Below, one piece after another: positions 37,801 through 47,503 of a DNA stretch of 64,000 nt. The first letter of the stretch is position 1; each line of letters opens with the position of its first letter. Location of the stretch: positions 6,202,501-6,266,500 of the forward strand of contig NC_091975.1 of the NCBI RefSeq assembly GCF_036711975.1. Reading direction: 5' to 3'. This DNA comes from Onthophagus taurus (lineage: Eukaryota > Arthropoda > Insecta > Coleoptera > Scarabaeidae). Below the pieces are notes generated by a model. That model searched no databases. It was not told the DNA's origin and saw only the letters and a list, made by a program, of their open reading frames with translations. A program made the translations under genes and the position numbers.

Positions 37801-40800
37801 AATTTAATAAAACTATTAAGTATGGCTCCTATTAATTACTCCAAGGAAGAGATGGCGGATATGGTGTATTCTTACGGACTAGCTGATGGAAATGCGTCGT
37901 TAGCAGCTCGTCATTACGCGCAAAGGTTCCCGAACAGACGATTGCCTAATAGTCACACCTTTAGCAGACTATTTCTCAGATTAAAAGAAACGGGAAGCGT
38001 AACCCACAGCCATTCCACGGAGAGACATTACACAAGGCCGGTGGAATTAGAAGAAGCAGTTTTGAGAAGAGTCGATGAACCAGCATTAGAAGAATTTCTG
38101 CACAAGAAAACATTAACAAAACAACCGTTCACCGCATTTTAAGGGAGCAGTTGCTTTATCCTTATCATTACAACACCGTTCAAGCACTAACAGAAAATGA
38201 TGGCGAAAAAAGAGAGATTTTTTGTAGGTAGGCCATACAGGAAGAGGTAGTAAAAGTCGACTTTCCCATAAACATTGTATTTACGGATGAAGCAACATTT
38301 ACTCAAAGCGGAATTTTTAATATTCATAATGCGCACGTTTGGAGCGATGAAAATCCCCATGCAATACTAGAAACTCATCATCAGTGGCGATTCAGTGTTA
38401 ATGTATGGGCTGGAGTTATAGGTGATCAGTTATTAGGTCCATTTTTTCTTCCAAAGAGATTGACAGCCGATGCCTACATACATTTTTTACAAAATGACCT
38501 TACAGAGGCATTTGATGAATTACCTCAACAAATTCTAGAAGATTGCTACTTTATGCACGATTATGCACGCGCTACTCGAGCATACTTAAATAACAGATTT
38601 GGCAATAAGTGGATTGGCCGAGGATGGCCACCTCGTTCACCAGATTTAAATCCGTTAGATTTTTGGTTTTGGGGACATTTAAAACAAATTGTTTATTCTG
38701 AAGACGTTCAAAATGTGCAGGATTTGAAGAATAAAATTAGTAACGCATTTGACACAGTAAAACAAATTCCTGGTATCTTTGAACGCATTAGAAGTTCATT
38801 TAGAAAACGTATCCGTTTGTGTTTAGAAGTAAATGGTGCGCATATTGAACATTTATTATGACATGAATCTTTTCCAATTTGTTAAATATTCGTTGTTTTT
38901 ATGCTGGTTGAACGATTTTCTTCGACAATCTTTGTTACTTGTTTTGTTAAATTATTAATGAACTGTATTAATTAACTTAATATTATCTTATTATTTATTA
39001 AACTTCATCATAACCATGGTAATCATATAATTACTGCATCTAAATCGTTAGAATTAATGATGTTTACAATAGGTCAGCTTATGAAACTAAAACTTTGAAT
39101 ATCTCGAAATTGGTCCATTTTCTATTGGACCTATGTTCATTAGACTTTTCTTGTCTGTTTTCGATCAGAGAATACGCTGATGCAGTATTGTACAATCGTT
39201 GCGGGACACCTGTATATAGCCTAAAATATTTTTAAGATAAACAAATTGCAAGAGCTGTATTTGTAACAAACAGCAGCATTAGATGTATGGACTTGTTTGG
39301 AATTGTTAAGACCCCTTCTGGCAAAACAATTTCTACGACACTTTTGGAACAAATTTATGAAGAAGTGAAAATTAAATGTTGTGGAAGTCTTTCTGGGTGT
39401 GGCAAAAATATCTATTGATGGTTGGTCTAAAGTACGCAATGAACCTATAGTATGCGCCAGCATAACCACTGAAACTGGACACTCTTTTTTATATGAAACT
39501 ATAGATACATTTGGAAATCCCCATACAAGTGACTAATATTGCTTGCAATATAATTTCCTTGTATAAATCAAAATATAACTGTAAGATCATTTGTAACAGA
39601 TAATACTGCTAATATGGTACTAATGAGAAGAACCATACAAGAAAAATTAGACCCCAGCGTTTCAGTGATAACTTATGGATGTTTAGCTCAACCTACTTTG
39701 CTAAGATTTAGAAGTAACAAATATCAAAAAGCACAAATTATAAAATATTTCAGAAATAACCAATTATCTAGGTCCAAATACAGACAGCTTGATGAAAAAG
39801 CGTTAGTACTGCCAAATGATGTGAGTTGGAACAATATGGCATAGGAATAGATTGTTTGGAAATATATATTCCAATGGGAGAAATTATTAAAAGTGTGTGA
39901 CGAGAATAAAACACATTGCTGAAGTAGAGAAGGTAATGCCAATGTTAAAGCAATTTTTATGTGCAGTTTGTTCATCAGCTTCTGTTGAGAGACGAAACAA
40001 GTTAGGTTTCAACACCTAAGTAGGAAAACTTATTTTCTTATGTAAATAAACCGCGCATTCAATTTGAAATGTTCAGAAAAGATTAGGCTACCGTTTGATT
40101 CCAGTTAACACCCTCTGCTGTAGCATCTGCACCCCACAGGGTATTACAAATTTCGAGAAAAAAAGTTTTTCTTATTCTTGCACCCCGTATATACTCAAAT
40201 TAATGTATTCTATCGCGGGGTTATTACAGAAGAATCAGCCTTTCGATCAAAAAAAGAATCATCAAAATCGAATGAGTGGTTCGCGACAAATTTTAGTGGC
40301 CGTTTTTTTTTGCTTATTTTTTTGATTTAAATCAGTCGAACCCTGATACAAAGAGATTTGGGAGTACTTTCAAGGTGGCCTACGACTGTTAAAGGTTTCT
40401 TTCTGGGTTCTATTTGAGAAATTCTTGGAATACTTTCAAAGTTTCCTATGATATCCATAAATTAATTGAAATTTTCGAATATTTATAAGAATTTCTGGGA
40501 TTTATTCTAACTTACCTTGAACATACTCACAAACAAGATACAAAATAGGTTTTGTATCTTCTTCATCTATGAGTTTCATAATATTAGGGTGATTTAATTT
40601 TCTGAGAATTCTCACTTCATTTTCAACCATATCTACCTGAATTAACATGGTAATAATTGAAAAGATTAGATAATCCAGTGTTAATTAATTATCGTCATCA
40701 TTGCAAGTATGCAACCAATATCACAGTATTGGTTTTGCAATACGCGATTTGCGTATTTGGTTGCATACTTAAGGGTACGATAATTAATTAACACAGTGTA

Positions 40801-41997
40801 TAAAGCAAATAATTACTTTTCCTTGACATTTTGATTTATCAATCATTTTCAGAGCGTATTCGAAATTAGTTTCTTTTTCAAGACATAATTTAACGATTGC
40901 AAAATTGCCTTCCCCGATCATTTTTCCGCACGTATATTTTTGTGCTAAATAATCCGGCAAAGACACCCCATCTTTATTTAATTTTAAAAATAAATTTTCT
41001 TCTGAAATGTATGTTCTGTTTTTAGTTTTATTAGGCATTTTCGGTTTAGGACCACCCCTAAAAGGAAAAGTAAACGTTTTGGGATAAAATGATTTTTTTA
41101 AATTCATCTCTCTAACCCGTTTCGTAATCCTGGAGTTTTTTTGTGTTGGTGTATTGCTTTGCTTTCTTCAAATTCAAGTTCAAAATCATCTGGGAGCACC
41201 CTTTCGTTTCCGTAGACGAAGAAAACATCGCCGGTATCGAAAAATTGAACTAAACTTGTAACAGGTCGGCCAGATAATGTAAAGACTTTTCGTACAGCCC
41301 CTGAATCTAATGATGCTGACTCTGTAAGTGCACTTAGCACCTGTTCAATACTAGCGGAGTTTCGTTTATTCAATAACAGTCTAATCACTTTTCTTGGTTT
41401 AATACCATTTCGAATTAGTGTAATTATTTTAGGTCGGACGTAATCTGGAGGGATGATTTTCTGGGTTGCTGTTTGGGGAATTAAGCGACTTGTTGAGGTG
41501 CGTTTCGGTTTGTTTTGATCGATTTTACAATATTCTAACTTCTTAAATTGTTCGTTTTTACCACCACATACATAATCTTTACCATCTTCAAGTTCATCAA
41601 TTGTAGAAACCTAATTATTAATTATTTAGTTAATATAATAAAATTAATTTGTTTAACTCACTTTTTTTCCTTCTACCGTATAGATGCTCCTAACTCCACT
41701 AGGTAAGGTAACACTTCTACTTAAAATAGCGGTTAATTCAGTCATCAGACTCTCAAACGATCGGTATCGATCAGGACCCACCGGAACAATTACCCCACCA
41801 AAAAATTTATTGCCATTATGATAAAATTTTATTCGTCTTGCTTTTTGGGTACGAGATGAAGTTGAAGAGGGTCTTTTATCGTTTGAAATTGATAAGCCTC
41901 CAATTCCATTATTAAGGCTATCATCTGCATCTGAGGGGCAACTGTTACAACTAGCGGAGGACACGCTTCTACTACCGTTAATATTGTTTTTGGACAT
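34804..41997 (-). CDS. DCLK: Doublecortin-like kinase (four coding exons)
   Basis: Exons are 41662-41997, 40817-41610, 40516-40636 and 34804-35354; phases agree and the product is about 600 residues. Two doublecortin (microtubule-binding) domains are followed by a CaMK-type Ser/Thr kinase domain from about residue 337. DCX1 has [20 protein letters not shown] and DCX2 has [20 protein letters not shown]. Kinase landmarks are GEGNFA (glycine loop), YALKMIDK (ATP lysine), [17 protein letters not shown] and YVAPEIL, so the catalytic set is complete. Expected role: microtubule-associated kinase in neurons. One anomaly: exon 2 is one base short in a T7 run (A7 in the coding sense) at 41136-41142. 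Adding one base would make the exon 795 nt and restore both frame and phase. An in-frame TTG at 42060 precedes the chosen ATG. The 5.2-kb last intron holds the nested transposons. Confidence 0.93.
35620..35735 (+). pseudogene. hAT transposase N-terminal remnant (BED-type finger)
   Basis: The short frame [13 protein letters not shown] resembles the end of a BED zinc finger (x-L-x-x-HL-x-x-C). It is followed by an acidic linker and a stop. The Tc1-like element interrupts the rest at 35838. Confidence 0.5.
36142..37321 (+). CDS. Partial DUF7869-like transposon protein
   Basis: An open frame of about 393 codons without a stop; it begins at a stop boundary, not at a clear ATG, so the N-terminal half of the protein is missing. 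[14 protein letters not shown] looks like a CxxC zinc-binding start. Further on come [12 protein letters not shown], the diagnostic [14 protein letters not shown] block, and [20 protein letters not shown]. These match a widespread insect repeat-encoded family (DUF7869 as I recall) whose exact transposition role I do not know. Weak inverted ends (TTGAGTTGT near 36017 and ACAACTCAA near 37708) may bound the insertion at about 36013-37716. The frame is intact, unlike its host elements, which suggests it is the youngest layer. Confidence 0.7.
37822..38861 (+). pseudogene. Tc1-like DDE transposase, broken
   Basis: The ATG at 37822 opens the DUF4817-type helix-turn-helix ([20 protein letters not shown]). 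A frame shift near 38100 is followed by an in-frame TAG at about 38233 where a Trp codon is expected. The DDE core then continues: [13 protein letters not shown] (first Asp), [13 protein letters not shown] where relatives have QDGAPAH (second Asp kept, box degraded), and [17 protein letters not shown] (third Asp). It ends at a normal stop at 38861. Two disabling lesions; otherwise near full length (about 345 codons). Confidence 0.88.
39230..39845 (+). pseudogene. hAT transposase core remnant (DUF659-like)
   Basis: Frames can be followed across several shifts: [20 protein letters not shown] then DTFGNPHT (near 39420-39530), [16 protein letters not shown] (near 39595-39630) and IIKYFRNNQ then [13 protein letters not shown] (near 39740-39840). 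This order is that of the RNase-H-like core of insect hAT transposases with a DUF659 region. Many stops; inactive. The C-terminal dimerisation domain is not recognisable. It belongs to the outer hAT element. Confidence 0.8.
40678..40794. repeat. Foldback repeat filling a short DCLK intron
   Basis: The arms GTGTTAATTAATTATCGT and ACGATAATTAATTAACAC are exact inverses. The inner arms AAGTATGCAACCAA and TTGGTTGCATACTT are also complementary, around a loop with CAATACGCGATTTGCG. The hairpin occupies most of the 180-nt intron at 40637-40816. Confidence 0.85.
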
Positions 41998-42282
41998 TAT
42001 TTGTTTTGAACGGTAATGGGTTTTAATTCGAGAAGGCTTCGAGGATGGAGATATCAGCAAAACATCACAGAGACCGGCTAGGGCACCTATCGCGTTTCCC
42101 TATGCGAATTATTTTGAAGTTTATTTCAGAATCGATTAAACTTTACAGAACGGAAACGCGGCGTTTATTACTCATTTATTTACCTTTTAAGTATATATGT
42201 AGCGTGTGCAGAAAGACTTTTTAACCTCTTTTTGCGGTTGTAGGAGGGAGTGCTCATTAAGTTATTTGACAGACAGTGTTGT
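41998..42282 (-). promoter_or_regulatory. DCLK 5' region
   Basis: Sequence upstream of the DCLK start. A GC-richer segment with TATCGCGTTTCCC and GGAAACGCGGCG at 42090-42160 may be leader or promoter. No TATA box at a defined distance can be asserted. Confidence 0.35.
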
Positions 42283-42960
42283 CAACTGTTACATAAAAAT
42301 ATTTATGTTTTCCCCTGGATTAATATAAAAAGAATTAATTTAACTTTATATAATTAATAAAATTTGTTAATTAAGTAATAATTAATTGGTTAAGTAAATA
42401 AATTTAAATTGGATTAATTTTATTTCCGTTTCCTAGGGAATTTATTTTTTCAAGATTTATACCCTATATAACATGGGTAACTTCCGTCCTAAATGGGTGT
42501 TGTACATTAATTTCCTTAATTTTCCTTACTAATTCGCGTATATTCCCCGATAATTTATTATATCTACAAAAAAGGAATTAAAAATAATGTTGAGTAAAAC
42601 AACATAACCTCACTTTGTGTAATCTTCACTTTTTAAGAACTTTTACTTCATGTAGGTTATAAATTACCCACTTTCCAGGATATAAAATCAACCTTTTTTT
42701 AAAGTTTCTGTTCGTGGTATTTTAATTTTCGAACCATTTTTATTATTTAAGTTAAACGAAAAAGGAAAAAAGTAAGGTTATGTTTAGATTGTCAAAATTG
42801 CCAACATGAATTTTTAAATTGTTATAAAAAAAAGTATGTAAAAAAATATAGAAATATGATTAAAGTTGCTTAAATAGATAATAACCTTTATTTCTTATTT
42901 TTAATTTGGTTTAAAATTTTAATTTGATGTGTAGTTGAAGTTTTCATTAATAGATGGAGG
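42283..42960. repeat. CDC73-IMP3 tandem unit 1 (decayed)
   Basis: 42283-42455 duplicates 42967-43140, the sequence upstream of CDC73 (shared TCAACTGTTACATAAAA, CCTAGGGAATTTATTTTTTC). The copy then jumps at about 42455-42480 to the 5' half of IMP3 and its upstream sequence (shared with 46397-46920). The whole CDC73 coding region and the IMP3 3' part are deleted. Confidence 0.85.
42487..42737 (-). pseudogene. IMP3 pseudogene, 5' half (unit 1)
   Basis: The minus strand starts ATGGTTCGAAAATTAAAATA at 42737, as in the intact IMP3 at 46662. A frame shift and stop come within about 15 codons (AGAAACTTTAAAAAAAGG), with a disrupted stretch around 42640-42665. Intron 1 and the start of exon 2 follow, and then the copy ends at 42487 where the duplication breakpoint lies. 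Confidence 0.88.
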
Positions 42961-43214
42961 AATTTTATCAACTGTTACATAAAAATATTTATGTTTTCCT
43001 CTGGATTAACATAAAAAGAATTAATTAAACGTTACATAATTAATAAACATTATTAATTAAGTAATAATTAATGGGTTAAGTAAATAAATTGAAATTGGAT
43101 TATTTTTATTTTCGCCTCCTAGGGAATTTATTTTTTCAAGATTATTCCCTAGAAGTAATAGTTTACATCAAAGAAGTGTCAGGTGTCTATATTTGTGCTA
43201 TTTTTTATGATATA

Positions 43215-44943
43215 ATGGCTGATCCGTTAAGTTTATTGAGACAATACAATGTTAATAAAAAGGAAATTATCGAAAGAGATGGACAGATCATTTTTGGAGA
43301 GTTCTCGTGGCCCAAAACTGTAAAAACTAACTACACAACATACGGGTAGGTTTGATTTGATACCATAAGCTTAGCCATTTTTAACACGATTAAAACAACA
43401 TTTTCACTATTAAATGTAGTTCAGGGAAGGATGGAGCAGCCAAAGAATACTACACATTAGAATGCTTACTGTTTATATTGAAAAATGTTGCATTGACTCA
43501 TCCAGTTTATGTCAGACAAGCTGCTGTAAGTTTCTTTAAAATCGTATTTTTTATTTTAATTTGAATCAATTTAATATTAGGCAGAAACAATCCCGGTTGT
43601 GAGAAGACCGGATCGAAAAGAATTATTAGCATATTTAAATGGTGAAACAGCCAGTTGTTCAGCTATAGATAAAGGGGCCCCTTTAGAACTTCCCACACAA
43701 GTAAAAAGATCTCTCGAATATGATGGTTCTGAAAACATTACAAAAAAACCTCGTTTTGAGGATACACACGTACAAAAAGTTAGGGAGCAATTGGCCGCTC
43801 GTTTGGACGCGCCAAAGGAAGCCTCCGTAACTGTAGATAACATCAAATCACTCTCTGAGGCAATGTCTGTAGAAAAAATTGCCGCAATTAAAGCAAAACG
43901 TTTAGCGAAGAAACGTACAACAATCAAAGGAAACGATGATATAGGTCAAGAATATGATATCAGAGCAATTTTGGATTTAGATGTTGATATAACTAAAGAT
44001 ATCATTAGTCGCGAAAGACAATGGCGAACAAGAACAACCATTTTACAATCAAATGGGAAAAATTTCGCTAAAAATATCTTAGCTTTACTTCATGGGATTA
44101 AAGCTCGAGAAGAAGGGAGACAAAGAATGCCTCAACCTCCTCAGCAACAACCCATTACAACGCCACGTTCGACTCCAATGCGCCCCCAAACCCAACCGGC
44201 AGTTTACAATCGTTACGATCAAGAAAGATTTAATAAACAACGTGAAGATACCGAAGGTTTTAAAATCGATACAATGGGGACTTACCATGGGATGACTTTG
44301 AAATCAGTAACGGAAGGTTCTGCTAAAGCGCGTCCTGTACAAACTCCAAATCCTCCAGCTTTAGCTGTTAATACACCAAGACCACCATCTGGTCAAAAGA
44401 AAATTTCTCGAACTCCAATTATTATTATTCCAGCCGGGCCTCCTTCAATGATTACTATGCATAATGTTAAAGATATTCTACAAGATCTTAAGTTTGTTTC
44501 AGTTGAACAGAAAAAAAATGACGGTTGTCGTCGGGATAATGAAGTTTTATTGCAAAGAAGAAAAGGCGGAACTACGGTTCCTTATAGAGTTGTTGATAAT
44601 CCAGCTAAATTAAGTCCAAGCGATTGGGATCGTGTTGTTGCCGTTTTTGTTATGGGCCCAGCTTGGCAATTTAAAGGATATCCATGGGAGAATCCTGTTG
44701 AAATTTTTGATAAAAGTATTTTATCTTAGTTGTCTTAAAAAAAATCTTAATAATATTTTTTTAGTTTGTGCTTTTCATTTAAAGTATGACGAAATGAGAT
44801 TGGACGCTAATGTTGGAAAATGGGCTGTAACTGTAATAGAATTATCAAGGACGAAAAGACATTTAGATAGAGCAGCTTTAATGGTTTTTTGGGAAAAGAT
44901 GGATAGGTTTATAATGCAACATAAACCTCATTTAAGATTCTAA
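43215..44943 (+). CDS. hyx: CDC73/hyrax, PAF1 complex subunit (parafibromin)
   Basis: Four coding exons: 43215-43345, 43420-43525, 43581-44715 and 44765-44943. The introns are 49-74 nt with consistent phases. The product is 516 residues, close to human CDC73 (531). The N-terminus [18 protein letters not shown] and [13 protein letters not shown] are diagnostic, followed by [10 protein letters not shown] and [18 protein letters not shown]. The C-terminal GTPase-like fold (about residues 355-516) begins [20 protein letters not shown] and ends [12 protein letters not shown]. Role from the family: nuclear PAF1 complex subunit in Pol II elongation and histone modification, and Wnt target activation in flies. 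The reading frame is complete. The gene converges with IMP3 and is the only intact CDC73 copy in a tandem triplication. Confidence 0.97.
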
Positions 44944-45180
44944 CTGCTTTTATTGAAACAATAATCTTTAAATTAGTTTCACAAATCATAGAATCGTTTC
45001 AATTTACTCCGTTTTTTTAATTTAGAGTTTAGGTTCTTTTTTTTTTAGTTATTTTATTGAGTAAGATTGTTTATAGTGTACTATAGCAAAGTAGGAAATA
45101 CTTTTATTAATTAATTAAATGTATTAATTCGTCTGATTAAAATAAAAGGTGTTTCATATTAAATTCTTTATAATTGTGTT

Positions 45181-45355
45181 AATGTACTCTAAAACATGTT
45201 TTCTTATCTTCCAATTTTCAAACCAAGTAACAAAATCTTCTAAATGTTATTTTTTAAGAATTTTAACTTCATGTAGGTTATTATCCACCTTCCAGGATAT
45301 AAAATCAACCTTTTTTTAAAGTTTCTATTCGTGGGTATTTTAATTTTCGAAACAT
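45181..45355 (-). pseudogene. IMP3 pseudogene, internally deleted (unit 2)
   Basis: The 5' end (start region changed to ATGTTTCGAAAATTAAAATA at 45355) is exon 1 with frame-breaking changes. It fuses near 45245 directly to the 3' part of exon 3 (CTTCTAAATG junction). All of exon 2 and parts of exons 1 and 3 are lost. It lies downstream of CDC73 exactly where intact IMP3 lies in unit 3. Confidence 0.88.
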
Positions 45356-45740
45356 TTTATATAATTAAAGTTGAATTAAAAAGTAAGGTTATGGTTGGTT
45401 GTCAAACAGGTGTCGGTTGGAGTTCGAACAAAGTAAGGTTATGTTTAAATTGTCAAAAATGTCAACATGAATTTTTAAATTGTTATAAAAAAATATAGAA
45501 ATATGTTTAAAGTTGTTTAAGAGATAGTAATATTTATTTTCTAATTTTAATTATTTCGTAATTTGTGTTAAAATTTTAATTTTATGTGTAGTTGACGCTT
45601 TCAGTAATAGATGGAGCAATTTTAAATTTAAAGTTTAAAAAATAAAACATATAAACCTTGTTTAAGTATTGATAACAACTTTATTTATGGAAATAATATA
45701 ATTATTATTATATTAAAATGGCGCTTAAAGTATTTCTTCA

Positions 45741-45797
45741 AATGGTTTTTTCGAAAAGATGGATAGGTTTATAACATAAATCTCATTTAAGATTCTA
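45741..45797 (+). pseudogene. CDC73 3'-end fragment
   Basis: Matches the last codons of CDC73 at 44881-44943 (ATGGTTTTTT, AAAAGATGGATAGGTTTATA) with a small deletion before the stop. Everything upstream is missing. Confidence 0.85.
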
Positions 45798-46009
45798 ACC
45801 GCTTTTATTGAGACAATAATCTTTAAATTAGTTTCACAAATCATAGAATCGTTTCAATTTGCTCCTTTTTTTAAAATTTAAAGTTTAGGTTCTTTTTTTT
45901 TAGATATTTTATTGAGTAAGATTGTTTATAGTGTACTATAGCAAAGTAGGAAATACTTTTATTAATTAATTCGTCTGATTACAATAAAAGGTGTTTCATA
46001 TTAAATTAT

Positions 46010-46662
46010 TTATAATTCAAAATCGTCACGAATTCCATTGTACTCTAAAACATGTTTTCTTATCTTCGAACTATCAACCCAAGTAACAAAATCTTCTAAA
46101 GTCCTTGTAACTAATAATGCAGGATCTTTAACTAATTCTGGCCCAATTCTAACATGTCCTTGTTCAATTAATTTAATTGCTCCTTTAATATTCTCAGACA
46201 TTTTATCTTAAATATAAGTTTGAATATATTAAATGAATTTTTTGTATTTCTTAAATACGTACTCCTAACCATAACAACGGGTAACCTTCTCCTACAAAAA
46301 CATGATGCAGTAACCTTTTCTGCTAAACTCAAATCCCATCTCGTTGCAATTAAACCCATTGCATATAATTTTTCTAATAGTTGAGCAGATGCTGTCGTCC
46401 TAAACGGGTGTTTTACATCAACTTCCTTAATTTTCCTCGCTAATTCGCGTATATTCCTCGATAATTTATTATATCTACAAAAAAGGAATTAAAAGTAATG
46501 TTGAGTTTTAACAACATAACCCCACTTTGTGTAATCTTCACGTTTCTTTATATGGTATTTTTTAAGAACTTTTACTTCATGTAGGTTATTATCCACCTTC
46601 CAGGATATAAAATCAACCTTTTTTAATAGTTTTTGTTCGTGGTATTTTAATTTTCGAACCAT
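46010..46662 (-). CDS. IMP3: U3 snoRNP protein IMP3
   Basis: Three exons: 46526-46662, 46263-46474 and 46010-46206, with introns of 51 and 56 nt. Phases agree throughout and give a 181-residue protein (human 184). It starts [18 protein letters not shown] and has [34 protein letters not shown] and the S4-like RNA-binding stretch [20 protein letters not shown]. It ends with the highly conserved [18 protein letters not shown] and RDDFEL. Role: component of the SSU processome with MPP10 and IMP4, needed for 18S rRNA maturation in the nucleolus. The 5' donor of intron 2 overlaps an AGGAGTACGT sequence. It converges with CDC73 in the ancestral unit; two other copies are pseudogenes. Confidence 0.96.
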
Positions 46663-47041
46663 TTTATATTATTTAAGTTGAACGAAAAAGGAAAAAGTAA
46701 GGTTATGTTTAGATTGTCAAAAACGTCAACATCAAAACATGAATTTTTAAATTGTTATGAAAAAAGTATATAAAAAAATATAGAAATATGATTAAAGTTG
46801 TTTAAAAGATAGTAATTTATTTTATAATTTTAATAATTTTGTAATTTGCTTTAAAATTTTAATTTGATGTGTAGTTGATGGTTTCACTAATAGATGGAGG
46901 AATTTTGAATTTGTAAATTTAAATTTAAAGTTGAAAATAATGAAAGAATAAAAATTAAACTTGTTTAAGTACTGATAACAACTTTATTTATGGAATTTAT
47001 ATGATTATTATTATATAAAAATGGCGCTTAAAGTATTTCTT

Positions 47042-47503
47042 CACTTAATTCATTAACTTAAATTACTTAAAATTAAAAAATATATTATAATACCATTTAT
47101 TTTTGTATTTTGTCTCATCGAAAAGTTCTTAATATACCAAACAAATTCCACAATCAGCACGTGTTGGCTGTTGTTTCAATTAGGATGTCGCAATAACGTG
47201 CAAATTTTTTTTTAGAGTTGAGAGACAATCCGCATGATTAGCCAGTGATAGGTTTTCTCTCGTCTAGTCGAGATGAGAAAGCACAGTTTGGTCAGTTTGA
47301 CTATGGTTAGATGGGCTACAAGCGAAGCTGACATACGTATTTATGACCCTGATGAAGATACAAGAGATGATGATTCTTTATACGGTTAGAAAATAAAAAA
47401 AATCGTTTTATTTGTCTGTGATTGTTACAACATTAATATCGTTCTTGTTTATTTTGAGTTTGTTAATAACATAATTTATGTAATATAATAATTTCTTTAT
47501 AAA
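47042..47503. other. Intergenic region between IMP3 and the SLC45 3' end
   Basis: Holds a GC-richer patch at about 47205-47390 that contains a small ORF listed separately. The rest is AT-rich. Confidence 0.4.
47303..47389 (+). CDS. Possible 28-codon small ORF
   Basis: ATG to TAG, start MVRWATSEADIRIYDPD, strongly acidic after residue 14, with non-AT-rich codons unlike its surroundings. A GT follows directly after the TACG codon part, so it could also be a first-exon remnant. No family recognised. Confidence 0.22.
   Translation: MVRWATSEADIRIYDPDEDTRDDDSLYG

Larger units (their letters stand above)
35838..39212 (+). mobile_element. Tc1/IS630-like element inserted in the hAT element
   Basis: The ends CAGGATGTCCCGCAACGATT and AATCGTTGCGGGACACCTG are inverted repeats extending about 155 bp inward (to about 35995 and 39055), with TATA on both sides (TA target duplication). 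It encodes a plus-strand DUF4817/DDE transposase (37822-38861), now broken. A further element carrying a DUF7869-type gene sits in its 5' part. The 3375-bp length is inflated by that insertion. Confidence 0.88.
35481..40345 (+). mobile_element. hAT element (outermost of three nested elements)
   Basis: Ends are CAGGGTTCGA on the left and TCGAACCCTG on the right, perfect 10-bp TIRs with partial similarity further in (a GATTTAAATC-like segment). Flanks are CTACAAAG (35473-35480) and ATACAAAG (40346-40353), an 8-bp target duplication with one mismatch, as expected for hAT. After removing the Tc1-like insertion it is about 1.5 kb and keeps a BED-finger remnant on the left and transposase core remnants on the right. 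It lies in a DCLK intron, antisense to the gene. Confidence 0.88.
42967..45740. repeat. CDC73-IMP3 tandem unit 2 (CDC73 intact, IMP3 decayed)
   Basis: Runs from the CDC73 upstream sequence through the intact CDC73 gene, its 3' flank, an internally deleted IMP3 copy (45181-45355) and the IMP3 upstream sequence ending AAAGTATTTCTTCAA at about 45740. It aligns with unit 1 at its start and with unit 3 from 44881 on. Confidence 0.85.
45741..47041. repeat. CDC73-IMP3 tandem unit 3 (IMP3 intact)
   Basis: Begins with a CDC73 3' fragment (45741-45797), continues with the same 3' flank as unit 2 (TTTAAATTAGTTTCACAAATC, TGTTTATAGTGTACTATAGC), then the intact IMP3 gene and its upstream sequence ending AAAGTATTTCTTCAC at about 47041. 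Confidence 0.88.

Noticed and set aside
39724..39975. 83-codon minus-strand frame
   Set aside because: Shadow of the hAT transposase relic.
43577..43927. 116-codon minus-strand frame
   Set aside because: Shadow of CDC73 exon 3.
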